From: Oceanospirillum multiglobuliferum | GTDB lineage: Bacteria; Pseudomonadota; Gammaproteobacteria; Pseudomonadales; Halomonadaceae | DNA: 64,000 nt | Direction of reading: 5' to 3' | NCBI RefSeq assembly: GCF_900167095.1 | Contig: NZ_FUXG01000006.1 | Span: 62,001 to 126,000, forward strand | Shown: positions 28,239-40,557 of the stretch, in pieces | Numbering within the stretch: the first letter of the stretch is position 1 | How the letters are laid out: each line of letters opens with the position of its first letter | Notes under the pieces: generated by a model | What the model was told of the DNA's origin: nothing | The model's input: the letters and a program-made list of their open reading frames with translations, nothing else | Database searches by the model: none | Made by a program: the position numbers and the translations under genes

Positions 28239-29359
28239 TGCATCACTTCTATTCTTATTTTTTGATCGGCCTGAAGGCGTTCTATTTGTTGTAATACATC
28301 TGCGGTGCTCACAACCGCCATCGCTTCTTCAAAACGTACGCGTTGCCCCCACTTCACTTCATCAGAGGTTTTATTCATAAACTGCTGTAATGCTTTCGGG
28401 TAACAATCTACCACATAGTCACGCCATAAATAGGGCCCCGCTCGGCGAGGGTTAGTGGTGGCAAATATACCAATAACAGGCACCCCCACCGCATTGGCGA
28501 TATGTACAGGGCCCGAGTCTGGCGCTACCACAAACTGAGCATTTTGAATCACCGCCAGTAAGCCTTTAACCGAGGTTTTACCTACCAGATCTAAAACAGG
28601 ACTTTTCACACGCGCCATAATCCCTGCGGCATAAGCCAACTCTTGTTCGGTTGGCCCACCCGTTAAAATGCAGGGCTGTTGATACTTTTCATAAAACTGA
28701 TCAATCAGTTCTGCATAACCTTCTATTGTCCAGCTGCGAAAATTTCGCGCCCTTTGTGTCGAACAAGGTGATAAGACCCAGTAGCTTGAAGCTCCTGCTA
28801 GGCCTAAGCCTGAAAAATCACAGTGACGTGCAGCCTCTTGTTTGGCTGCTTCTGGAATAGGAATCTCCCAGCATAATTCCGCAGGGTTTAAGGGTTCAGG
28901 TAATGGCACTCCCAAAGCCCTTGGAAAATCCATAAAGCTTTCCAATACATGATCTTGCGCTCTAGGTGCAAGCTGCTGATCTGTAAATAACCACTGCCAG
29001 TCTTTAGCACGCCCTTTGTCATAACCTAAACGCAGGTCTGCTTTCAAACCAAGTGACAGCAAAGAACCACGAAGGGCTTGCTGCATATGCAACAGCACAT
29101 CAAAACGACTGTGCTTCAGTTGAGACCAGATCGCACGCATCCCCTTAAGGCCTGTTTTTTTGTCATACACAACAAACTCGACCCCAGACAATCCTAAAAG
29201 TAGACTGTGCTCCGCCTTTCCAGTGATCCAAGTAATTTTGGTTTCCGGCCAGTGCTGCTGAATAGCCCTGACCGCAGGTACTAAATTGCAGACGTCACCC
29301 AAGGCGGACAAACGTAAGATACAGATATGTTTTGGTGGATTGGTTAAAGGCAGCCTCAT
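28235..29359 (-). CDS. Glycosyltransferase family 9 (heptosyltransferase type)
   Basis: A 374-residue GT9 enzyme that probably adds ADP-heptose to the LPS inner core. The N-terminus HICILRLSALGDVCNLVPAV is typical, and the donor-binding segment is VVAPDSGPVHIANAVGVPVI followed by FATTNPRRAGPY. It could be WaaC- or WaaF-like; I do not commit to a symbol. It heads the minus-strand operon with waaA and the acyltransferase. The ATG (29359-29357) shares the tetranucleotide CATG with the start of the divergent kinase gene. Confidence 0.85.
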   Translation of the reverse strand: MRLPLTNPPKHICILRLSALGDVCNLVPAVRAIQQHWPETKITWITGKAEHSLLLGLSGVEFVVYDKKTGLKGMRAIWSQLKHSRFDVLLHMQQALRGSLLSLGLKADLRLGYDKGRAKDWQWLFTDQQLAPRAQDHVLESFMDFPRALGVPLPEPLNPAELCWEIPIPEAAKQEAARHCDFSGLGLAGASSYWVLSPCSTQRARNFRSWTIEGYAELIDQFYEKYQQPCILTGGPTEQELAYAAGIMARVKSPVLDLVGKTSVKGLLAVIQNAQFVVAPDSGPVHIANAVGVPVIGIFATTNPRRAGPYLWRDYVVDCYPKALQQFMNKTSDEVKWGQRVRFEEAMAVVSTADVLQQIERLQADQKIRIEVMQ

Positions 29360-30083
29360 GGATATTCAACTTTACTCCAAAAATAAGCATCACATTCTAT
29401 ATGATGCTGAGCAGGTCCCACAAATCACAGAACAGTGGTTTGTGCCTGATTGGTGGCAAAAAGAGGCTCAAGTCTCAGAACCTTCCGGTGGGCGAGGACA
29501 GGCTTTTTTCATTCATCGCCATAATCCTCAAAGCGATCTGGTCTTGCGCCATTATCGCAGGGGTGGCTTGGCAGCAAAAATCAGTGCCGATTACTATCTG
29601 TTTTCAGGTCTCGAAAAGAGTCGAGCATGGCAAGAGTTTAAGCTGACCCAACAGCTATTTGAATCAGGCTTACCTGTTCCTAGGCCTATTGCCGCACATA
29701 TTCAACGTGTTGGTTTATTTTATCAGGCTGACCTGCTCACCGAACGCTTACCAGACACTCAACCATTTGCCCGTTACTTGAATGACCATAATGAACTCGA
29801 TGATCAACAACGGCAGCACCTTTGGCAACAGGTAGGAAAAACCATCGCTCTCTTTCATCGTGCAGGTTTAAATCATAGTGATCTGAATGCCAATAATATT
29901 CTAGTGAACACCCTCCAGCAGGTTTGGCTGATCGACTTTGATCGCTGCCAGCTACAACCCCCTAGCCCACAATGGCAGCGGAAAAATCTTGCTCGCTTAC
30001 AGCGTTCGATTCTAAAACTCAGCCAAAAAAGTGAACTTCCCACAGCACTATGGGCTAAATTAGAGGCTGCATATCAATCTTAA
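29358..30083 (+). CDS. kdkA: 3-deoxy-D-manno-octulosonic acid kinase
   Basis: KdkA phosphorylates the 4-position of Kdo on Kdo-lipid A, a step found in bacteria with a phosphorylated Kdo. The 241-residue protein has a protein-kinase-like fold: GLPVPRPIAAHI, LNHSDLNANNILV (catalytic loop with Asp) and VWLIDFDRCQ (metal-binding DFD). ATG 29358 has AAGG 7 bases upstream; a longer upstream frame lies inside the divergent gene. It stands head to head with the heptosyltransferase-type gene, so core assembly genes share one control region, or the promoters lie in the opposite coding sequences. Confidence 0.88.
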   Translation: MDIQLYSKNKHHILYDAEQVPQITEQWFVPDWWQKEAQVSEPSGGRGQAFFIHRHNPQSDLVLRHYRRGGLAAKISADYYLFSGLEKSRAWQEFKLTQQLFESGLPVPRPIAAHIQRVGLFYQADLLTERLPDTQPFARYLNDHNELDDQQRQHLWQQVGKTIALFHRAGLNHSDLNANNILVNTLQQVWLIDFDRCQLQPPSPQWQRKNLARLQRSILKLSQKSELPTALWAKLEAAYQS

Positions 30084-30194
30084 CAGTGTCATTTCGTGCA
30101 GATAATTAATCGTTTCTTAAGTGTTGATCAGTTAGTATTCAAGCTCATATTTTCGGGCTTGCTTCTTTCACTATTCATTAGAAATGATGTATTT

Positions 30195-30953
30195 ATGCTT
30201 AAAAAACTCTCTCTTTTGCTAGTATCTCTTTGCTTATCAACAAGCTTATGGGCAGGCGAAAGCTTTTCATCTGATCTAAGCAAAGGTTACAGCAACTTTT
30301 ACAACCAAGATAACCTGCCTTGGTTAGGTGCTACTTATCTGGCAGGCGGTATCTTAGCGAATACTTCGTTGGATCGTGATATCCAAGATGAATACAACCG
30401 CCGTTTCCACTCTCAAGCAACAGATGACTTTGCCGCCATCGCTAAAAAGACTGGTGATCAAAGCACTGCATTCGTCTTTCTAGGTATTGCTGCGCTCAAC
30501 CGTTTGGCTTGTAATCAAAACTGTGGAGCTGTTGCTGAGTGGGGAGATCGTACCGCTCAAGCGCTTTTAGTAGGTTTACCTGCGGTTTGGGGTTCTCAGA
30601 TGTTACTGGGTGGCAATCGTCCACATCGCGGTAAATCTGATTGGACGCCTTTGCAGTTTGATACCTTTAATGGTGTCAGCGGCCATGCCTTTACAGGTGC
30701 AGTGCCCTTTCTGACCGCCGCAGCGATGACCGATAATACCTATGCCAAAGGGATGTTTTATGGACTATCGACTCTCACAGCCTGGTCAAGACTGAACGAC
30801 CAAAAGCACTATTTTTCACAAATTATGATGGGCTGGCTATTCGCAGCCAAAGTGACAGGGGCGGTGAATATGGACATTGGTTCAAATCAAGCCATGTTAC
30901 TGCCTTATGCCGATGACAAAACCGTAGCTTTAACCTTTATCCAACCATTCTAA
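30195..30953 (+). CDS. PAP2-family phosphatase, exported
   Basis: A 252-residue protein with a signal peptide (MLKKLSLLLVSLCLSTSLWA) and a PAP2 acid phosphatase domain. The motifs are NRPHRGKSDW, the SGHAFTGAVPF catalytic His loop, and SRLNDQKHYFSQIMMGW with the second His. ATG 30195 is chosen because the signal peptide begins there; the longer frame from 30096 would add another hydrophobic stretch and has no ribosome-binding site. The neighbouring Kdo kinase gene suggests an envelope lipid phosphate as substrate, but this is only context. A hairpin at 31001-31027 follows. Confidence 0.78.
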   Translation: MLKKLSLLLVSLCLSTSLWAGESFSSDLSKGYSNFYNQDNLPWLGATYLAGGILANTSLDRDIQDEYNRRFHSQATDDFAAIAKKTGDQSTAFVFLGIAALNRLACNQNCGAVAEWGDRTAQALLVGLPAVWGSQMLLGGNRPHRGKSDWTPLQFDTFNGVSGHAFTGAVPFLTAAAMTDNTYAKGMFYGLSTLTAWSRLNDQKHYFSQIMMGWLFAAKVTGAVNMDIGSNQAMLLPYADDKTVALTFIQPF

Positions 30954-31000
30954 TCCTCTAGCTCCCCTTTACTGCTTAAGCTATTAGCACGTTACAACGA

Positions 31001-31027
31001 TAGGCCATGAGATTGACTCATGGCCTA
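31001..31027. terminator. 11-bp hairpin after the PAP2 gene
   Basis: TAGGCCATGAG - ATTGA - CTCATGGCCTA is a perfect stem. The nearest T run (ATTTTT) comes about 8 bases later, so it is a weak intrinsic terminator at best. Confidence 0.5.
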
Positions 31028-31105
31028 TAACGCTATTTTTGATTAGCGACTTCAGCCAAGCATCCTCGATAATAGCGGCTCACCTTTTAAGAAAAAGAGC
31101 GTCCC

Positions 31106-32341
31106 ATGTCCCCTCTACGCAACATTCCCTCCGCAAGTCTTTGGCTGATTATCAGCGGCTGTGTGCTACTGATGCTCTCTTTTGGCCTGCGTTCCAGTTT
31201 TGGTCTGTTTATGCAGCCTATTCACGACGCCAATGGTTGGGGGCGTGATGTGATCGGTTTCGCTTTGGCGATCCAGAATCTGTCATGGGGACTTGTCTCT
31301 GTATTGGCAGGAGGGTTGGCTGATCGTTTTGGTAATATCAAAGTCATTCTGGCCGGAGCTGCACTCTACGCCCTTGGTATCTGGATGACCGCTGGTGTAT
31401 CTGAAATATGGGCACTGAACCTAGGCCCAGGCCTACTGGTCGGCGCAGGTGTTGCGGGTACCGCTTTTGGCATTGTGCTACCTGCCATGGTCAAAGCAGT
31501 GGCAGTAGAACAGCGCCAGCTGGTATTGGGTATTGGAACCGCTGCAGGCTCAATGGGACAGTTTCTGTTGGTGCCCATCGTACAACAGCTGATCGAAGCC
31601 TTTGGTTGGATAGGTGCCTTAAATGCGATGGCACTCATGGCGTTGGGAATGGCGGCCTTGGCCATGCCTTTGGCGGCGCGTCATGTGAGCAATACCACAG
31701 CCAGTACCAATCAACAGCCCGAGCAAAATTTCTATGAGACCTTTTGCACTGCGCGCGGGCATCTGTCGTATTGGTTTTTAACCTTAGGTTTTTTTGTCTG
31801 CGGTTTTCATGTTGCGTTTATCACGGTACATATGCCTGCTTTCTTAACAGGCGCGGGTTTTGATCCCAGTATTGCCGCATGGTCAATCAGTCTGATCGGC
31901 CTTTGTAATATCGCAGGCTCTCTTTTATCAGGAGCACTATCAAGCCGCTGGCCCATGCGTCATGTTTTGATTGCAATCTATGCGGGGCGCGCCATCGCAA
32001 TCACCCTGTTTATGTTACTCCCCCTCACACTGACCAGTGTTTTGCTGTTCAGTTGTAGTATGGGGTTACTCTGGTTGGCAACCGTGCCGCCCACCTCTGG
32101 TTTAGTGGCCACCATGTTTGGCACCCGCTACATGGCCACGCTATATGGCATCGTATTTCTCAGCCATCAAGTGGGCAGCTTCAGCGGCGTATGGCTGGGC
32201 GGCTGGTTATTTGAAAATATGGGCAGTTATGATGGGCTCTGGTGGAGCGGTGTTGCGCTTAGTCTGGTTGCGATGTTGCTGCACTGGCCGATCAAAGAGC
32301 AATCGGCCTTTGCTGCACAGCGTCAACCCCAATCCGCTTAA
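31106..32341 (+). CDS. MFS transporter (OFA/MCT-like)
   Basis: A 411-residue major facilitator with twelve predicted membrane helices. FGLRSSFGLFMQPIHDANGWGRD and GLADRFGNIKVILAGAALYALG (loop 2-3 motif) resemble the oxalate/formate antiporter and monocarboxylate carrier branch. The central loop lies near residues 190-210. No substrate-specific neighbour gives a clue. The ribosome-binding site is poor. A hairpin with a short T stretch (32406-32436) follows. Confidence 0.82.
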   Translation: MSPLRNIPSASLWLIISGCVLLMLSFGLRSSFGLFMQPIHDANGWGRDVIGFALAIQNLSWGLVSVLAGGLADRFGNIKVILAGAALYALGIWMTAGVSEIWALNLGPGLLVGAGVAGTAFGIVLPAMVKAVAVEQRQLVLGIGTAAGSMGQFLLVPIVQQLIEAFGWIGALNAMALMALGMAALAMPLAARHVSNTTASTNQQPEQNFYETFCTARGHLSYWFLTLGFFVCGFHVAFITVHMPAFLTGAGFDPSIAAWSISLIGLCNIAGSLLSGALSSRWPMRHVLIAIYAGRAIAITLFMLLPLTLTSVLLFSCSMGLLWLATVPPTSGLVATMFGTRYMATLYGIVFLSHQVGSFSGVWLGGWLFENMGSYDGLWWSGVALSLVAMLLHWPIKEQSAFAAQRQPQSA

Positions 32342-32405
32342 GAACAACGGGAATGACACAGATCCGGCATAGGGTCCATGAATCACGCAATAATCATGAT
32401 CAATC

Positions 32406-32436
32406 GGGCTAAATCATCAAAATTAGCCCTCTCTTT
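32406..32436 (+). terminator. Hairpin after the MFS gene
   Basis: GGGCTAA - 10-base loop - TTAGCCC is followed by TCTCTTT; probably a terminator ahead of the glyQS promoter. Confidence 0.55.
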
Positions 32437-32520
32437 CCGCAAAGACTCTACATAGTGCCGTCCACAGCAGGTATACTCGCTGGTTTCTGAATTCATTAGC
32501 TCATTGATGGTGGCTAACTG

Positions 32521-33474
32521 ATGAACCAATCAACGCCAGACGTAAAAACTTTTCAGGGTCTGATTCTGACCCTGCAACAATATTGGGCTGAAAAAGGTTG
32601 CGTAATTTTGCAACCTTTGGACATGGAAGTGGGCGCGGGTACATTCCACCCAGCTACTTTCTTGCGTGCTATCGGGCCAGAAACTTGGAACACGGCTTAC
32701 GTACAGCCGTCACGCCGCCCAACCGATGGCCGTTATGGTGAAAACCCTAACCGCCTGCAACACTACTACCAATTTCAAGTAGCTATGAAACCAGCCCCTG
32801 CCAATATTCAGGAGCTGTATCTGGATTCTTTGCGCCTGATGGGCATTAACCCAGAAGTGCATGATATTCGCTTTGTCGAAGACAACTGGGAATCTCCAAC
32901 ACTGGGCGCTTGGGGTCTAGGTTGGGAAGTTTGGCTGAATGGTATGGAAGTGACGCAGTTCACTTACTTCCAACAGGCCGGCGGTATTGAGTGCTACCCT
33001 GTTACCGGTGAAATCACTTACGGTCTTGAGCGTATCGCCATGTACCTGCAAGGGGTTGATAGCGTTTACGACCTGACTTGGGCGATTGGCCCGAATGGTG
33101 AGCGCGTCTCTTATGGTGATGTGTTCCACCAGAACGAAGTGGAAATGTCCGCATTCAACTTTGAACATGCTGATGTTGAGATGTTGTTCAAAAACTTTGA
33201 TCACTACCAAACACAGTGCTCAAAGCTGCTAGAAGCCAACTTACCACTACCTGCTTACGAGATGGTACTGAAAGCCTCACACACCTTTAACTTACTGGAT
33301 GCTCGTCACGCGATCTCTGTGACCGAACGCCAACGTTATATTCTGTGTGTACGTACTATGGCGCGTGACGTAGCCAATGCCTACTTCAACGCACGTAAAG
33401 CCTTAGGCTTCCCTCTGGCGCCAGAGGCGTTACGTGAAGAAGTTTTGGCTCAGTATAAAGAGGAAGAGGCATAA
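32521..33474 (+). CDS. glyQ: Glycine-tRNA ligase alpha subunit
   Basis: GlyQ is the catalytic subunit of the alpha2beta2 glycyl-tRNA synthetase. The 317 residues include [37 protein letters not shown] and [20 protein letters not shown], nearly invariant in this class II enzyme. The beta-subunit gene starts 1 bp after the stop codon, so the two are coupled. Confidence 0.98.
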   Translation: MNQSTPDVKTFQGLILTLQQYWAEKGCVILQPLDMEVGAGTFHPATFLRAIGPETWNTAYVQPSRRPTDGRYGENPNRLQHYYQFQVAMKPAPANIQELYLDSLRLMGINPEVHDIRFVEDNWESPTLGAWGLGWEVWLNGMEVTQFTYFQQAGGIECYPVTGEITYGLERIAMYLQGVDSVYDLTWAIGPNGERVSYGDVFHQNEVEMSAFNFEHADVEMLFKNFDHYQTQCSKLLEANLPLPAYEMVLKASHTFNLLDARHAISVTERQRYILCVRTMARDVANAYFNARKALGFPLAPEALREEVLAQYKEEEA

Positions 33475-33475
33475 G

Positions 33476-35548
33476 ATGGCTGAAGTCCGTGATTTTTTAG
33501 TTGAGCTGGGTGCTGAAGAGCTACCGCCAACCGCATTAAAACGTCTAGCCGACGCCTTTGCTGAAGGCATTCGTACTGGCTTAGAAAAAGCTGACATCCC
33601 TTTTGCTGAAGTTAAAGCGATGGCCAGCCCACGCCGTTTGGCTGTGTTGGTAAAGGATTTGGCAGTTGCCCAGCCAGATCGTGAGATCCAACGTAAAGGC
33701 CCTGCGCTACAAGCGGCTTATGACGCTGACGGTAATCCCACCAAAGCGGCTGAAGGTTTTGCTCGCTCTTGTGGCGCAGAGTTTAGCCAGTTAGAAAAAC
33801 TGGAAACCGACAAAGGCAGTTGGCTGATTTTCAACACCATTGAAAAAGGTACTGAAACCGCCCAACTGTTGCCAGAGCTGATCAACAAGTCCGTGAACCA
33901 ACTACCTGTACCTAAGCGTATGCGCTGGGGTTCTAGCCGTATTGAGTTCTCTCGTCCTGTACATTGGTTGGTGATGCTGTTCGGTTCTGAAGTGATCGAC
34001 TGCGAAGTGCTAGGCTTGAAATCAGGTCGCAGTACGATGGGTCACCGCTATCACCACAACCAAGCCATTGAGCTAGCATCGACTGCAGACTATGTCCCTG
34101 CGCTAGAAAAAGCCTTTGTCTTGGTGGATATGGCACAGCGCCGTGAAGCGATTCGGGCACAAGTACTGGCAGAAGCTGAAAAGCTATCCGCAACTGCCGT
34201 AATCGACGAAGACCTGTTAGATGAAGTCAACGGCTTGGTTGAATGGCCTGTCGCCTTGACCGGAACCTTTGAAGAGCGCTTCTTAGAAGTGCCGTCAGAG
34301 TGTCTGATCTCATCTATGAAAGCAAACCAAAAGTATTTCCACCTGCTGGATGCGAATGGCAAGCTGAAACCGAACTTTATCACCATCTGCAACATCATCA
34401 GCCAAGATCCGGCTCAGGTGATTGCAGGTAATGAAAAAGTGATCCGTCCACGTTTAGCCGATGCTGCGTTTTTCTTCACCACCGACAAGAAGAAGACACT
34501 GGCAGACCGTATCGACTCGCTGAAAACCGTACTGTTCCAACAACAATTGGGGTCGGTTTACGCTAAGAGCCAGCGTGTCAGTGCCATTGCTCAGTACATT
34601 GCTGAACAGATCGGCGGTGATCAGGCGTTAGCCGCTCGTGCAGCAGATTTGAGCAAGTGCGATTTGGTCAGTGAAATGGTACTGGAGTTCCCTGAACTGC
34701 AAGGCATCATGGGTTACCACTACGCCTTGAACGACGGCGAAAATGCAGAAGTCGCACAAGCCCTGAACGAGCAATATATGCCGCGTTTTGCGGGTGATGA
34801 GCTGCCTGCAACCAAAACCGGTATGGCATTGGCATTGGCCGACCGTATCGACACCCTGACGGGTATTTTTGGTATTGGCCAACGCCCAACAGGGGACAAA
34901 GATCCATTTGCCCTACGTCGCGCTACTATTGGTGCATTGAGCATTCTAGTCAACAATCAGCTAGACCTTGACCTGAAAGCCTTGATCGCCTTGAGCATCG
35001 CTCAACATGGCGAACTGCCAAAAGCAGACGGCCTTGCAGATGATGTTTTGAACTACATGCTGGATCGTTTCCGTGCGTGGTATCAAACAGAAGGTATCCC
35101 TGCGGAGATTTTCCTAGCCGTTCGTGCGCGCCCAATCAGCAACGCCTATGACTTTGACCGTCGTGTGAAAGCCGTAGCTGCTTTTAAACAGTTGCCAGAA
35201 GCCGATGCCCTAGCTGCTGCCAATAAGCGCGTGAACAACATCCTAAGCAAGCAAAACTACCAAGGTGGCAACAGTGTGAACGAAGCACTGTTGAGCATTG
35301 AGGCAGAGAAAACCTTAGCCGCTCAAGTAGCTGCCAAACAGGTTGAGCTAGCACCATTGTTTGCTGCGGCAGATTACCAAGCTGCATTAAACAGCTTGGC
35401 AAGCTTACGCGGTGCTGTGGATAGCTTCTTTGATGATGTGATGGTGATGGCCGACGATGAGCAGGTTAAGAACAACCGCCTAGCTCTGTTAGCCTCTCTC
35501 AGCAGCTTATTCATGGAAGTGGCGGATATCGCCCAATTACAGCAGTAA
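33476..35548 (+). CDS. glyS: Glycine-tRNA ligase beta subunit
   Basis: The beta subunit binds tRNA-Gly for the synthetase. The 690-residue protein begins MAEVRDFLVELGAEELPPTA, the family N-terminus, and carries the HD-like domain and the C-terminal anticodon-binding domain (RRVKAVAAFKQLPEADALAAANKRVNNIL). ATG 33476 is set by its neighbour glyQ and AGAGG upstream. Length and motifs are normal; a good terminator follows at 35622-35650. Confidence 0.98.
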   Translation: MAEVRDFLVELGAEELPPTALKRLADAFAEGIRTGLEKADIPFAEVKAMASPRRLAVLVKDLAVAQPDREIQRKGPALQAAYDADGNPTKAAEGFARSCGAEFSQLEKLETDKGSWLIFNTIEKGTETAQLLPELINKSVNQLPVPKRMRWGSSRIEFSRPVHWLVMLFGSEVIDCEVLGLKSGRSTMGHRYHHNQAIELASTADYVPALEKAFVLVDMAQRREAIRAQVLAEAEKLSATAVIDEDLLDEVNGLVEWPVALTGTFEERFLEVPSECLISSMKANQKYFHLLDANGKLKPNFITICNIISQDPAQVIAGNEKVIRPRLADAAFFFTTDKKKTLADRIDSLKTVLFQQQLGSVYAKSQRVSAIAQYIAEQIGGDQALAARAADLSKCDLVSEMVLEFPELQGIMGYHYALNDGENAEVAQALNEQYMPRFAGDELPATKTGMALALADRIDTLTGIFGIGQRPTGDKDPFALRRATIGALSILVNNQLDLDLKALIALSIAQHGELPKADGLADDVLNYMLDRFRAWYQTEGIPAEIFLAVRARPISNAYDFDRRVKAVAAFKQLPEADALAAANKRVNNILSKQNYQGGNSVNEALLSIEAEKTLAAQVAAKQVELAPLFAAADYQAALNSLASLRGAVDSFFDDVMVMADDEQVKNNRLALLASLSSLFMEVADIAQLQQ

Positions 35549-35621
35549 GTTAGACCGCGTACAAACCCTGACAACAGAGTTACAGTAAAGCTTCAAAACT
35601 GTCACTGTGTTTTCAAATCAA

Positions 35622-35650
35622 AGAGCCGTATCATTACGGCTCTTTTTTTT
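35622..35650 (+). terminator. Intrinsic terminator of glyQS
   Basis: AGAGCCGT - ATCATT - ACGGCTCT followed by a run of T. Confidence 0.85.
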
Positions 35651-35684
35651 ACCCACTCACCTCAAACAGTACAACAGCACTCTA

Positions 35685-36239
35685 ATGAACAAACTGGTTA
35701 TTCTAGATCGAGACGGCGTGATCAACTTGGACTCCGATGCATTTGTAAAAAATGCCGACGAGTGGATCGAAATCCCTAGCAGTATCAGCGCCATTGCACG
35801 CTTATACAAAGCAGGCTATCAAATAGCCGTGGCCACCAACCAATCAGGGCTAGGAAGAGGCTATTTCAGCGCTGAAGATTTAGAGGCGATGCATGAGAAG
35901 ATGGTTCGCTTAGTTGAGGCTGAAGGGGGGCAGTTTGCCAGCATTCGCTTTTGCCCGCACCATCCAGAAGCGGGCTGTGATTGTCGCAAACCGCTTTCAG
36001 GTTTGTTAGACCAGATTAAAGCTGAACTGAGCCTAGATAACTTTGATGGTGCCTATATGGTGGGTGATAGCCTACGAGACCTACAGGCAGGTGAAGGTAG
36101 AGGCTGTAAGGCAGTTCTGGTTAAAACGGGTAAAGGTGAAAAAACCTTAGCTAAAAACGAAGGCTTAGAGAACGCTTTAGTCTTTGAGAACCTTGCAGAG
36201 TTTACCGATTGGTTATTAGATCAAGCACAAAACGCTTAA
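35685..36239 (+). CDS. gmhB: D-glycero-beta-D-manno-heptose 1,7-bisphosphate 7-phosphatase
   Basis: GmhB removes the 7-phosphate in ADP-heptose synthesis for the LPS core. The 184-residue HAD enzyme has VILDRDGVINLDSD with two catalytic Asp, ATNQSG, the zinc loop CPHHPEAGCDCRKP and MVGDSLRDLQAG. ATG 35685 fits the family start; the upstream extension overlaps the glyS terminator. It supplies precursor for the heptosyltransferase-type gene at 28-29 kb. A glyQ-glyS-gmhB order is also seen in Pseudomonas. Confidence 0.95.
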   Translation: MNKLVILDRDGVINLDSDAFVKNADEWIEIPSSISAIARLYKAGYQIAVATNQSGLGRGYFSAEDLEAMHEKMVRLVEAEGGQFASIRFCPHHPEAGCDCRKPLSGLLDQIKAELSLDNFDGAYMVGDSLRDLQAGEGRGCKAVLVKTGKGEKTLAKNEGLENALVFENLAEFTDWLLDQAQNA

Positions 36240-36251
36240 GCATCATGCTTG

Positions 36252-36267
36252 TGTTTCACGTGAAACA
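36252..36267. promoter_or_regulatory. parS: parS centromere site (perfect palindrome)
   Basis: TGTTTCACGTGAAACA matches the chromosomal ParB-binding consensus TGTTNCACGTGAAACA exactly and is a perfect palindrome. It lies between the gmhB and gyrB 3' ends. Confidence 0.93.
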
Positions 36268-36296
36268 TTAAGTTGAAGATGCTTTTAAAGTTAAAA

Positions 36297-36336
36297 AAAA
36301 TGCGCCTTGGTTTTATCACCAAGGCGCATTTTTCGT
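36297..36336. terminator. Bidirectional terminator between gmhB and gyrB
   Basis: AATGCGCCTTGGT - loop - ACCAAGGCGCATT with A and T runs at the two ends serves both convergent genes. Confidence 0.88.
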
Positions 36337-36353
36337 TTATAGCAGGTACAAAC

Positions 36354-39900
<3,547 letters not shown>

Positions 39901-40022
39901 GGCAAAACTCAGAGGAGGCGCTGGTGAGCAGCCCTGATCAAATGGGATTCATAAGGATCACAACAGGCAACCATTGCAATGAAAGGGGTATCCACTGTCC
40001 TAGCACTAGCAGCTTTGACCAA

Positions 40023-40529
40023 TTAATCCTTAGCTAAAAAAGACTCATGATAAGACACTTCACCCTGAGGCACATCACCTTGAATCACTAAAGCTTGAAA
40101 ATACTCAGCAGGTACGCCTGAAAGCATGAGTCCCTCTTTAGGAGAAAATCCAAAGCGGTGATAGTAGCAAGGATCACCGAGTAACACGCAACCATACGCC
40201 CCTATTTGGTCTAGCGCTTGAATAGCCGCCTCCATGAGCTTTGACCCGATACCTTTATTTTGACAGTTTGGGAGAACAGAGAGTGGGCCTAAACCATACC
40301 AGTGATCTGAGCCATCAGAAATCACAACGGGAGATAGCGCAACATGACCAACGATATACCCGTTATCTTCCGCAATAAGAGAGACTGACAAAGCATTCGA
40401 GTTGCGAAGCGCTCTAACAATAAACTGTTCCGTATGATCCGTGTGTGGAGCTTCAAGAAATGCCGCAACAGTCAGCTCATCAATGCATTGAGCATCCTCA
40501 GGTTGTTCTGGTCTGATTTTGATATGCAT
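40023..40529 (-). CDS. GNAT-family N-acetyltransferase
   Basis: A 168-residue GNAT protein resembling the YhbS group: LGPLSVLPNCQNKGIGSKLMEAAIQ is motif A, which binds acetyl-CoA, and VLLGDPCYYHRFGFSP is the typical C-terminal part. The acyl acceptor is unknown. It lies 28 bp downstream of the Ymh-type gene, and both sit between dnaN and recF, where no gene is expected; they are probably an acquired pair. The 120 bp after it before recF hold nothing recognisable. Confidence 0.82.
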   Translation of the reverse strand: MHIKIRPEQPEDAQCIDELTVAAFLEAPHTDHTEQFIVRALRNSNALSVSLIAEDNGYIVGHVALSPVVISDGSDHWYGLGPLSVLPNCQNKGIGSKLMEAAIQALDQIGAYGCVLLGDPCYYHRFGFSPKEGLMLSGVPAEYFQALVIQGDVPQGEVSYHESFLAKD

Positions 40530-40557
40530 TCTGAATGCTCCTAGTCGTTAAATATGA

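Noticed and set aside
30096-30194. Upstream start for the PAP2 gene
   Set aside because: It adds a second hydrophobic segment before a clear signal peptide and has no ribosome-binding site.
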